Made by a program: the position numbers and the translations under genes. From NCBI GenBank assembly GCA_013375335.1, contig JABXJZ010000047.1, positions 1 through 8,661 on the forward strand: a DNA stretch of 8,661 nucleotides. The letters run 5' to 3'. This stretch comes from Desulfobacterales bacterium (GTDB lineage: Bacteria; Desulfobacterota; DSM-4660; Desulfatiglandales; B25-G16). The notes beneath the pieces are model-generated. The model ran no database searches. It had not been told where the DNA came from and saw only the letters and a list, made by a program, of their open reading frames with translations. Positions 1-7,039 of this stretch are shown piece by piece (the first letter of the stretch is position 1; every line of letters starts with the position of its first letter).

Positions 1-1364
1 TACTCCAGGGACCTGAGATAATCCTCATCCATAAAGAGGGCCTCTTCATCGCCCGAATCCCTTAGGGATGCCTGTTTAAGGAATCTCTCCCGCTGATCAT
101 CCGGATCATTGAGCTCAGAGAAGCCATTTACAATCTCTTTTCCGGCAACAAACAATTCAAACCTCTCGGCAATCTCCGAATTATCATCCTTTCTCCTGGA
201 GAGGGGACTAACCTCTATCGGATAGTTGACGATAAAGGTAGGCTGCACCACTTGCGGCTCAACTACGTGTTCAAGCAGCTGCTCCAATATCCTCCCAACC
301 CCCTCGTTGTCCCGTACCTCAATCCCCTTGGCCCTGGCAAGATCTCGCAATGCCTGATTATCGGAGAGGACTTCCTCCGGTATACCACCCACATTCTTGA
401 GGGAATCGGTTAATGAGATCCTGGGCCACGGCGGGGTAAAATCTATCAGATTGCCCTGGTATGTGAGGGTCAGCCTGCCAAAAAGTTTCTTGAGGAGGTA
501 TACGAAGAGTTCCTCTGTTAGGTCCATGAGATCCTCATATGTGGCATAGGCAACATAGAATTCGAGCATGGTAAATTCCGGATTGTGGTTTGTCGAGATG
601 CCCTCATTGCGAAAATTTTTGTTTAACTCATAGATCCTCTCAAGGCCCCCTACCACGATCCTTTTCAGATAAAGTTCCGGAGCCACTCTCAGGTAAAGAT
701 CCATGCCCAATGCCTGATGATATGTCTTAAATGGTCTAGCCGTAGCACCCCCTGGGATCAATTGCATCATCGGTGTCTCTACTTCGATAAAACCCCGTTT
801 GTCAAAAAACTCTCGGATGACCTGGATTATCTTGCTTCTCAGCACAAAGGTGTGCCTCGCGCTATCATTAACTATCAGATCGAGATACCTTTGGCGATAC
901 CTGGTCTCCACATCAATCAATCCGTGATACTTTTCCGGCAACGGCCTTTGGGATTTTGATAGAAGGACAATGGAGTTAGCCAGGAGAGTTAGTTCACCTG
1001 TCTTTGTCCTGAAAAGCTGCCCGGTAAGGCCCACGTGATCACCTATATCCAAAAACGTAAAGATCTGAAAATCATCGTCTCCGACTCTGTCTTTCCGTAT
1101 ATATGCCTGAAGCCTGCCAGTTCCATCCTTGATATGGGTGAAAACTGTCTTCCCAAAATCCCTGATGGACATAACCCTTCCGGCCAGGGCGAAAGTACCG
1201 GCTATCTCCTTGAGTTCGGCATTATCCATGGTGCCGAACCGGCTTACCACCTCCTCTACTGTTATATCTCTCTTGAAGCCCGATGGATAAAGGCTAAGAC
1301 CCTTCGACCTTAATTCCCTGACCTTTTTCTTTATGTCCTTGATGAGCCCACTCGATTCGTTCAT
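1..1364 (-). CDS. lysS: Lysyl-tRNA synthetase, class II (C-terminus cut by window edge)
   Basis: This enzyme charges tRNA-Lys with lysine using ATP in the cytoplasm. I translated the minus strand from the ATG at 1362-1364 and obtained 454 codons with no stop. An N-terminal OB-fold anticodon-binding domain spans about residues 55-135. The family linker RPLPEKYHGL is at 140-149, followed by DVETRYRQRYLDL at 151-163. Class II motif 1 lies around VETPMMQ (195-201), followed by PGGATARPF. Motif 2 lies around NFRNEGIS (250-257), followed by NPEFTMLEFY. The visible end, DEDYLRSLE, normally sits just before motif 3 (GxGxGxDR), so roughly 45-50 residues are probably missing, given about 500 for the family. 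The start has a ribosome binding site, AAAGGAA (1375-1381), 10 nt upstream. No frameshift is seen. The identification is very secure. Confidence 0.97.
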   Translation of the reverse strand, partial: MNESSGLIKDIKKKVRELRSKGLSLYPSGFKRDITVEEVVSRFGTMDNAELKEIAGTFALAGRVMSIRDFGKTVFTHIKDGTGRLQAYIRKDRVGDDDFQIFTFLDIGDHVGLTGQLFRTKTGELTLLANSIVLLSKSQRPLPEKYHGLIDVETRYRQRYLDLIVNDSARHTFVLRSKIIQVIREFFDKRGFIEVETPMMQLIPGGATARPFKTYHQALGMDLYLRVAPELYLKRIVVGGLERIYELNKNFRNEGISTNHNPEFTMLEFYVAYATYEDLMDLTEELFVYLLKKLFGRLTLTYQGNLIDFTPPWPRISLTDSLKNVGGIPEEVLSDNQALRDLARAKGIEVRDNEGVGRILEQLLEHVVEPQVVQPTFIVNYPIEVSPLSRRKDDNSEIAERFELFVAGKEIVNGFSELNDPDDQRERFLKQASLRDSGDEEALFMDEDYLRSLE

Positions 1365-1764
1365 CAATAAAACATTCCTTTCAGTTGCGACATCTCAAAC
1401 AAATCCACTTATCCACGTTCCTTTTTGGTCTCTTGACCTAGAAGACGAGCCAAAAGAAATAGATGTTACATTAAGGAATTCCTATTCTTATTTTAAGGGC
1501 TTACGTGTAATCCAATTATAGCTGTTAGTCAAGACAAAAGAAAGAACTAAGCCTCCACCCTCATTTGTACATGAGCCCTCTAAGCAGGGTCCTCTATTGG
1601 GCAAGACAAAATATTCCTTGTTACATTGAACGACTTGCGGGGACAAAAGGCCCCTCTCGTTGGACATAATGCACGAGATCAAAAATCGGGCAATTCAAGG
1701 GATGGTTACCTTTAAATGATTTCACCGGGTGGGGAGCCAAGCCAGAGACGGGTAGATGAAGCAG
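1365..1764. other. Intergenic region between receiver gene and lysS
   Basis: This stretch of 400 bp has no convincing gene. It should carry the end of the signalling transcript and the lysS promoter (minus strand). A TATAAT box lies at 1515-1520 on the minus strand. Its best upstream -35 candidate is poor, so I do not call a promoter. No hairpin followed by a T-run is visible after the receiver stop codon. Short inverted elements such as AGGAATTCCT (1474-1483) are within chance expectation. A 64-codon minus-strand frame (1488-1682) begins with TTG, has no ribosome binding site and does not resemble a family I know. Confidence 0.6.
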
Positions 1765-2154
1765 TTATCCTAAGATCTTCTTCATCAATTCGATAAGTTC
1801 TTCTGGTTCTTCTGGTTTTTCAATGTAAGCTTCAGGTTCAGGTACCGATTGACCGGCAAACTCATCCAATACTTTCTGGGAGCGAAAGAAGCTCCTTTTG
1901 GCTATGGCAGAGAGTATGATCACAGGAATATCTTTTAATGGATCATCGGTCTTCAATTCGCGATACATCCTGATACCACTCTCTTTTGGCATCAAGATAT
2001 CTAAGATAATCAAATCCGGTTTATCCTCCCTTACTTTATCCATGCCCTCTACACCGTTTTTGGCTACCATGGCTTTATAGCCGCTTCTTTCCACGAGTTT
2101 TGACACAAGAGTTGTCACATCAACATCGTCGTCAACAATAAGAACCTTCTTCAT
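1765..2154 (-). CDS. Stand-alone CheY-like response regulator receiver protein
   Basis: This 129-residue protein consists of one receiver domain and no output domain. The acidic pocket is DDD at residues 8-10, the phosphoacceptor is Asp52 (LDILMP), the switch residue is Ser82 and the conserved lysine is Lys113 (EKP). The spacing from Ser82 to Lys113 is 31 residues, against about 22 in CheY. The beta4-beta5 segment therefore carries about nine extra residues (around FAGQSVPEPEAY), a form I associate with small receivers of Desulfobacterota. I chose the ATG at 2152-2154 over a longer frame starting at 2235. It has an ideal AAAGGAGGA site six nt upstream, and the longer frame would overlap the kinase gene and add 27 residues foreign to the fold. 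It is the last gene of the operon, 34 nt after the hybrid kinase, and is probably phosphorylated by one or both upstream kinases. Its target is unknown. Confidence 0.93.
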   Translation of the reverse strand: MKKVLIVDDDVDVTTLVSKLVERSGYKAMVAKNGVEGMDKVREDKPDLIILDILMPKESGIRMYRELKTDDPLKDIPVIILSAIAKRSFFRSQKVLDEFAGQSVPEPEAYIEKPEEPEELIELMKKILG

Positions 2155-2160
2155 AATGAA

Positions 2161-2169
2161 TCCTCCTTT
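2161..2169 (-). promoter_or_regulatory. Strong ribosome binding site deciding the receiver start
   Basis: On the minus strand this reads AAAGGAGGA, almost a full anti-16S match, six nt before the ATG at 2154. It is the strongest site in the window. It suggests that the small receiver is made in excess over the kinases upstream, as is common for diffusible phosphoacceptors (inference). Confidence 0.85.
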
Positions 2170-2188
2170 AGCGTTGCCTAACTTAAAA

Positions 2189-3748
2189 TTAGCTTTGATG
2201 ACCCCCTTTTGCCGTCGCTCCCTGTGTAGGTCCATTCCTATATGGCAGACGAATGGTAAACGTCGATCCCTTTCCCGGCTGTGAGTTTACAGCAATGGTT
2301 CCACCATGTTCCTGAACTATCTTCTGGGTGTTCAGGAGACCAAGACCAGTACCCCTTCCCTCTTTGGTGCTGAAAAAACTAGTAAATAGCTTCTTTTCGA
2401 CTTCTTCATCCATACCGCTACCGTTATCAGACACCTCGAATCTGACCGTGCCATCGTTTTCGAAAATCGTCTTTACGCGCACCACCCACTTTTTCTCTTC
2501 GCTAGGGTCAAAAAGGCAGGCATCAATGGCATTGGAAACCAGGTTAAGCAAACAGCGATGAATACCCTTTGGATCCAGAAGTACCTCACGCATAGAAGGA
2601 TCAAAATCTCTAATAATCTCTATACCATATTCCTTTGCGCTCGCTTCCATAAGTCCACAGACCTCATTCGCAATCGCATTGGGAGAACACTTTTCATATT
2701 CTGGCTTGCGTTCTCTGGAATACTCGAGCAGATCAAGAACCAGATCAGATATCCTGCCCATGTTCCTTTCTAACATGTCCCAGCCAGTCTTCAGAGAATC
2801 CGCCTCATTTTCTTTAAGGCCTAGGTTTACCAAATAGACCCCACCTTTCAGTCCAAACAAAATATTTTTGACATAATGGGCAACGCCTGCCACAGTCTGC
2901 CCTGTAGCTGCCAATCTCTCAGACTTGATCAGTTCCTGCTGTAGCCTCTTTATCTCTCTCAGATCCCGGAAAAAACCAACGCTGCCCATCACCTCATCCT
3001 CTCCATAGAGAATAAATCCAGAAAATCTAGTGGGAACAACCTCTCCATCCTTGGCGACAATAGCAACCTCCCTCCACTCTGATAGATCGACATCACCCCT
3101 CCTTTTTAGTCCCGTCCTAAACTCCGAAGCTATTGCCTGAGGATAGAGGCTGTCAATGTTCATTTTTCTTATAATCTCGGACCTAGGGTATCCAAATATC
3201 CTCGCCGCACCGTTATTATAGATAACAATATCGCCTTTCTCATCTGTTGCGATAATGGCGTCATTTGAAGATGTAATGAGCTTATTCTGAAAGTCAGACC
3301 TCCTTTTCACCTCCTCGGTTGCCATTCTAACCATATTCTCGAGGTCATCTGTGTATGCCTTCAGTTTCTTCCTAATTGCTATCCTTTCCTCTGCCCTCTT
3401 CAGGGCCACTGCAAGTGCCTCAGCCTTTATGGGCTTGTTGAGGAAATCTGAGGCATCGAGTTTAAGGGCCTCGATAGCTGAATCCATATCACCATGCCCG
3501 GTTATCATTATTACTTCCGCATCCGGGTTTAGTGTCTTGATCTGCTTCAAGGCCTCAATCCCATCCATGCCCGGCATCTTTATATCCGTTAAGACTATGG
3601 AGGGCGATTCCTTCTTGAAGATCTCAATGCCCTCTTCGCCCCGTGCTGCTGCCAAGACATCGTATCCATCGCTTGCAAGAGAAACGGTGAGGACCTTCCT
3701 GATCCCCTCTTCATCGTCTATAATCAAAAGCTTGGCCATCTCTGTCAT
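2189..3748 (-). CDS. Hybrid histidine kinase: receiver-PAS-HisKA-HATPase
   Basis: This is a 519-residue soluble signalling protein with no membrane segment. The N-terminal receiver (about 5-120) has Asp11/Asp12, phosphoacceptor Asp55 (TDIKMPGMDG), Thr83 and Lys105 (NKP). A helical linker spans about 120-150, followed by a PAS domain at about 153-265 (SSNDAIIATDEKG, IFGY). The dimerisation and phosphotransfer domain has His291 within GVAHYVKN. The catalytic ATPase domain shows the N box (NLVSNAIDA, Asn406), the G1 box (DNGSG, 441-445), the F box (SFFSTK) and the G2 box (GRGTGLG, 464-470). The residue after the histidine is Tyr rather than the usual Glu or Asp, which may change kinase or phosphatase balance. 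The start codon overlaps the upstream kinase stop as ATGA, pointing to translational coupling; Met4 is an alternative start. With the receiver at the front, the upstream kinase probably phosphorylates it to control this kinase. Confidence 0.93.
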   Translation of the reverse strand: MTEMAKLLIIDDEEGIRKVLTVSLASDGYDVLAAARGEEGIEIFKKESPSIVLTDIKMPGMDGIEALKQIKTLNPDAEVIMITGHGDMDSAIEALKLDASDFLNKPIKAEALAVALKRAEERIAIRKKLKAYTDDLENMVRMATEEVKRRSDFQNKLITSSNDAIIATDEKGDIVIYNNGAARIFGYPRSEIIRKMNIDSLYPQAIASEFRTGLKRRGDVDLSEWREVAIVAKDGEVVPTRFSGFILYGEDEVMGSVGFFRDLREIKRLQQELIKSERLAATGQTVAGVAHYVKNILFGLKGGVYLVNLGLKENEADSLKTGWDMLERNMGRISDLVLDLLEYSRERKPEYEKCSPNAIANEVCGLMEASAKEYGIEIIRDFDPSMREVLLDPKGIHRCLLNLVSNAIDACLFDPSEEKKWVVRVKTIFENDGTVRFEVSDNGSGMDEEVEKKLFTSFFSTKEGRGTGLGLLNTQKIVQEHGGTIAVNSQPGKGSTFTIRLPYRNGPTQGATAKGGHQS

Positions 3749-5838
3749 TCCGCGGAGGGAAATTTCAATGTGAAAGTAGTACCTTTATCTACCTCACTTT
3801 CCACCTCTATTGTGCCACCATAATCGCTAATAATTCGGTAGCTAATGCTCATCCCCAACCCCGTACCCTGGCCCGCCTTTCTGGTGGTAAAGAAAGGCTC
3901 AAATATCCTATCAACTATCTCCTTTGGAATCCCTTTGCCCGTATCACATACCCTCACCACAACCTGACCGTCAGCAGAGAATGATTCTATCTTGAGCAAT
4001 CTCCGCCACCGCCTGTCTCCCCATCTTAAACCCTTGTCATCCATGGCATACATGGCATTGGTTACTAAATTGATAAAGACCTGCTCCAGTCGGTTGTGAT
4101 CTGCCATTATGTAAGGCACATGTGGGTCAAGATCGAGTTCAACCTCTATCTGATGAACCCTCAATTGCTGACCCATAACCTTAAACACGTCCTTAATGGG
4201 TTCATTTATATGCAGCCTGGTCCGGGTGATATCGGATTGCCTGGCAAAGTCCCGCATATGCTTAATTACCTTTGACGCCCTATCCAACTGGCTGCCTATC
4301 TCTTCGGCCATAGTCCTCAACTCATCGGTAGAGACCCCTTCACCCTTCTTGATCTTCTTCAAAAAGAAATCACTTGCGACCTGAATCACATTCAAGGGCT
4401 GTGTCAGTTCATGTGCCATACCTGAGGCCAAGGTCCCGAGGGTAGCCAGCTTGCTGGCTTGTATTAATTGGGCCTCCTTTTCCACACTTTCATTAATATC
4501 GGTTGTGGTTGCTATCAGACAATCCATGCCCATATGCCGTGCGTGACACGCTACAATATTTACGTAGAACGGTTCGCCTTCTTTTCTGAAGTGCTTCCTC
4601 CTAGGATAAAAAGCGCATTGATGGTTCGTGAGTTTCCTTAAACCTTCCTCAAGTTCTTTATCCCGCTCAAATAGCAGATCCAGGAATGTCATTTTTGACA
4701 ATTCTTCTTTTGATTGCCGATAACAATCCAGGGCCGTCGCATTGACATCTATGATCCGAAAGGTCTGCCCGTCCATGATAAAGATAGGGTTCGGAGCGCT
4801 ATCAAACAGGGTCTTATATTTCTCCTCCGACCTTCTGAGCTCCTCATTGAGCTTCCTGAGTTCAGCAGTCCGTTCTTCCACCCTTGTTTCGAGCTCATCG
4901 TGCGCCCTCTGTAATGCCTCCTGCGCCTCCTTGCGCTCCGTCGTATCCCACAGGGTCTCGATTGAGCCCAGGGTCTCCCCGTCAGCCCCTCTTATGGGTG
5001 CGGCTGTAAAGAAGAGCCATTTACCCTCTTCCCCTATATGCGGGAAAAAATCCTCTGCCTCATAGGCTCCTTCAATGAAAGCGGACTTCCTCCACTTATC
5101 GCCGTAGTACCGCTTGATCTCCTCCTCTCTCATTCCATCTACTATAACATCGGCCATGACCGGCCTTTCCTCTGGATAGAAGGCTAGCCATTGCTTATTC
5201 GTCCCAACTATCTCCTCGGCCTTATAGCCAGTGAGGTTTTCGCAGGCCCTGTTCCAGTGGGTGACAATATGGTCCTTGTTTATGACGATGGTCGGTATGG
5301 TATTTCCCTGGATTGTCTGTGATAGGGCCCTTTCCCTCTCAACGAGCTCCCGCTCCACGGACTGCAAATGTCTGGTCCTTTCTTCCACAATCTTCGCGAG
5401 CTGCTGGGAGAATAGATCAAACTCCTTCTCAATCTTCTCCGGTTCACTTATATGTTCCCCTAAGTCCCTCTTGATCCTTACCCTTTCCCTTTCTATCTGA
5501 AGAAAATCCCAGACTGACATGGCCTCGAAATGATCTATCAACCTTAGCTTTGCTGGCTTGGTCGCCTTCAGTTCTTCCAGGATCGTATTGTCTCCTGTCA
5601 GCTCGATAATCAAATCCAGTCCCTTCATCTCATAGAGATCCCTATAATCCAGGGTGGTGAATATCCCCTTCTCCTTGGCATATATCAACCCTTCGGCCTT
5701 ATCATCTATATCGGCTACACCTAGGATGTTCACCCTCTGGTCAACAAAATCCTCCCCCAGGACAATCTCAAGGATGGCCTTGCAGACCCTACCTCCACCG
5801 ACAATGGCAATGTTAGAACCCTGTAAGATCTCCCTCAT
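3745..5838 (-). CDS. Cytosolic histidine kinase with N-terminal Rossmann domain and two PAS domains
   Basis: This 697-residue protein has no transmembrane segment. Residues about 8-110 form a Rossmann-like unit: IAIVGGGRVCKAI (10-22) matches a glycine-rich dinucleotide loop, and GVADIDD (40-46) matches the end of the second strand with an acidic ribose-binding residue. DLIIELTGD (75-83) matches the later strand seen in GFO/IDH- and homoserine-dehydrogenase-type folds. No dehydrogenase catalytic domain follows. A charged helical stretch (about 115-175) leads to PAS1 (about 176-303) and a second helix, then PAS2 (about 337-450). The kinase core has His476 (AHELTQPLN), N box Asn594 (NLVTNA), G1 DTGKG (632-636), F box FEPFFTT and G2 GQGTGLG (656-662). 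The start has an AAAGGGGG site (5843-5850). It lies 55 nt after the stress protein gene and overlaps the next gene by 4 nt. Likely an internal redox or nucleotide sensor; the ligand is unproven. Confidence 0.92.
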   Translation of the reverse strand: MREILQGSNIAIVGGGRVCKAILEIVLGEDFVDQRVNILGVADIDDKAEGLIYAKEKGIFTTLDYRDLYEMKGLDLIIELTGDNTILEELKATKPAKLRLIDHFEAMSVWDFLQIERERVRIKRDLGEHISEPEKIEKEFDLFSQQLAKIVEERTRHLQSVERELVERERALSQTIQGNTIPTIVINKDHIVTHWNRACENLTGYKAEEIVGTNKQWLAFYPEERPVMADVIVDGMREEEIKRYYGDKWRKSAFIEGAYEAEDFFPHIGEEGKWLFFTAAPIRGADGETLGSIETLWDTTERKEAQEALQRAHDELETRVEERTAELRKLNEELRRSEEKYKTLFDSAPNPIFIMDGQTFRIIDVNATALDCYRQSKEELSKMTFLDLLFERDKELEEGLRKLTNHQCAFYPRRKHFRKEGEPFYVNIVACHARHMGMDCLIATTTDINESVEKEAQLIQASKLATLGTLASGMAHELTQPLNVIQVASDFFLKKIKKGEGVSTDELRTMAEEIGSQLDRASKVIKHMRDFARQSDITRTRLHINEPIKDVFKVMGQQLRVHQIEVELDLDPHVPYIMADHNRLEQVFINLVTNAMYAMDDKGLRWGDRRWRRLLKIESFSADGQVVVRVCDTGKGIPKEIVDRIFEPFFTTRKAGQGTGLGMSISYRIISDYGGTIEVESEVDKGTTFTLKFPSAE

Positions 5839-5893
5839 CGTACCCCCTTTTTGCAGTTAGTTATTTTCAATAGCCTGGCTTGGCCTACTTGTA

Positions 5894-6739
5894 CTAAGGG
5901 ACCAGTAAGGTGGGCAATTCCGATACCTCTGCCAGACGCTGGGAAGGACTTCCCAACCACCTGGCCTGCCAAGCACTCTTTCCAGTTGTCCCTGTGGCAA
6001 TGAGGGTGGCCTCACGTTCCCGGGCCGCATTTTCAATCTGGGTGACATCGCCGATGTAGAGGTGAGGTTCTGCCTCTATTCCTTCAGCTTCAAGGCTGTC
6101 ACATAATTCACCCAGTCTTCTTCTATTCTCCCTTTCCATCTTCTTAAGCCCCCTTTTCCCCAGACCCGCCATAGCCTTCTCGGTTACAACGTGGATCACC
6201 TGTAGCTTTTTCATAATACCCTTAAGAGCGACTAAAAACTCCACCGCCCTATTGGATTGAGGAGACCAGTCGGTTGCCAAAAGTGGTCGTTCGAACGGCT
6301 TGTCATTCACCCTACCAGGCCCTACATTGTACTTATGTACCAGGACTGGTATAGTGGTTTTTCGAAGGAATTCTATCGTCTTAGAATCGATATAGAACTT
6401 CTCCAGTCCACTCCTTTTTTGACGACTGATGACGACGAGGTTTACCCCTTCCTCTTCTATGATTGACATAATCTTACGGACTGTATTTCCCTCCACGATA
6501 TACGACCCACATTCCAGACCCTCCTCAAATAGGCTCTGCGCCCAATCAATAAAACGGACTTCAGCCATTTCCTTGAGCCTTCTCTTTTCCTCCGTAGTAT
6601 AATACCCAATTTTACGCTCTACCACATGCATGAGCACCACATGTTCCAGGCCTGCCTTTCTAAGACTCATCAGTGATCGTAAGGCATCAAACCACAATTC
6701 CTCGAAATTGGTTACAAACAACATCTTTTTGATTTCCAT
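5894..6739 (-). CDS. Tandem-domain universal stress protein (UspA family)
   Basis: This 281-residue protein has two consecutive Usp folds. The first covers about residues 1-136 and ends at the strand IPVLVHKY. The second begins at about 149 (ERPLLATDWS) and ends with LPTLLVP. The C-terminal domain carries a full ATP-binding signature G-x2-G-x9-G-S at Gly250, Gly253, Gly263 and Ser264. The N-terminal domain lacks it: the equivalent segment reads SRQKRSGLEKF. So probably only one site binds ATP. The length is typical for tandem Usp proteins. The ATG has an AAGGAG site (6748-6753) eight nt upstream, and the stop is TAG. It is the first gene of the apparent operon, directly downstream of a promoter candidate and before the Rossmann-PAS kinase, suggesting the stress protein and relay respond together. 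The exact role is unknown. Confidence 0.93.
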   Translation of the reverse strand: MEIKKMLFVTNFEELWFDALRSLMSLRKAGLEHVVLMHVVERKIGYYTTEEKRRLKEMAEVRFIDWAQSLFEEGLECGSYIVEGNTVRKIMSIIEEEGVNLVVISRQKRSGLEKFYIDSKTIEFLRKTTIPVLVHKYNVGPGRVNDKPFERPLLATDWSPQSNRAVEFLVALKGIMKKLQVIHVVTEKAMAGLGKRGLKKMERENRRRLGELCDSLEAEGIEAEPHLYIGDVTQIENAAREREATLIATGTTGKSAWQARWLGSPSQRLAEVSELPTLLVP

Positions 6740-6834
6740 AACTGGCTCTCCTTTTTCAAACCTTTTGGGATATTCTGTCCCCTCTGCCTCTTCTTTTTGC
6801 TGAAACTCTCCTGCCCCGCCAAAATGTCCTGAAC

Positions 6835-6858
6835 ACTTCCCGCTAGGAGACGGGAGGT
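6835..6858 (-). other. Stem-loop in the leader of the stress protein operon
   Basis: Arms at 6835-6842 and 6851-6858 pair over eight positions, including one G-T type pair, around an eight-nt loop. In the minus-strand transcript it would fold about 95 nt before the stress protein start. It has no following U-run, so it is not a classical terminator. It may affect mRNA stability or translation, or be incidental. Confidence 0.35.
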
Positions 6859-6920
6859 TAGAATTTCACGTGCACGTTAGTTAATCAAATCTGATTGCAC
6901 GGCTTTTATAATGTTGAGCA

Positions 6921-6949
6921 ATTCTAATGTGTTATAGAGCGATTGTCAA
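6921..6949 (-). promoter_or_regulatory. Sigma-70-type promoter for the stress protein/kinase operon
   Basis: On the minus strand a perfect -35 box TTGACA (6944-6949) is followed by exactly 17 nt and a -10 box TAGAAT (6921-6926), five of six matches to consensus. Transcription would start near 6914, leaving a leader of about 175 nt before the ATG at 6739. It is the best promoter match I found in the window, and it separates the signalling genes from the antiporter gene. Confidence 0.65.
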
Positions 6950-7039
6950 ATCAACCTCCTCTCGTTTTTCGAGGAATTTGAAAAGCTACACATTTGCCAA
7001 GTAAGGGTACTTAAGCGGACAGTAGTAAGTCTTGTGGGT

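Larger units (their letters stand above)
6740..7039. other. Intergenic promoter and leader region of the signalling operon
   Basis: This 300-bp stretch lies between the antiporter stop codon and the stress protein start and has no gene. It holds the minus-strand promoter candidate at 6921-6949 and a leader of about 175 nt with a hairpin at 6835-6858. The leader has no ATG on the minus strand, so no ATG-started upstream peptide. Two short inverted elements, ACGTGCACGT at 6868-6877 and AATCA/TGATT at 6883-6896, could be operator half-sites but are not beyond chance. A 4-bp hairpin (CTCG/CGAG, 6961-6973) follows the antiporter gene but has no T-run, so I do not call a terminator. Confidence 0.6.

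Noticed and set aside
717..1313. Plus-strand frames across the lysS region
   Set aside because: They are antisense to a well-supported lysyl-tRNA synthetase and show no family features.
1515..1520. Minus-strand TATAAT as the lysS -10 box
   Set aside because: No acceptable -35 box lies 16-18 nt upstream, and the site is about 150 nt from the start codon.
1488..1682. A 64-codon minus-strand frame in the gap before lysS
   Set aside because: It starts with TTG, lacks a ribosome binding site, has no recognisable domain and does not look like a membrane or small regulatory protein. Probably chance.
2155..2235. Longer N-terminus for the small receiver
   Set aside because: The extra 27 residues overlap the hybrid kinase gene, do not fit the receiver fold, and the internal ATG has an ideal ribosome binding site.
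3351..3773. A 140-codon plus-strand frame opposite the hybrid kinase receiver
   Set aside because: It is antisense to a conserved receiver domain, and its Ser/Ala-rich composition is typical of a shadow frame.
6868..6877. Perfect ten-base palindrome ACGTGCACGT as an operator
   Set aside because: Several ten-base palindromes are expected by chance in 8.6 kb (about eight), and another (AGGAATTCCT at 1474-1483) is present, so the sequence alone does not support an operator.
6961..6973. Terminator after the antiporter gene
   Set aside because: The stem is only four base pairs and no T-run follows on the minus strand.
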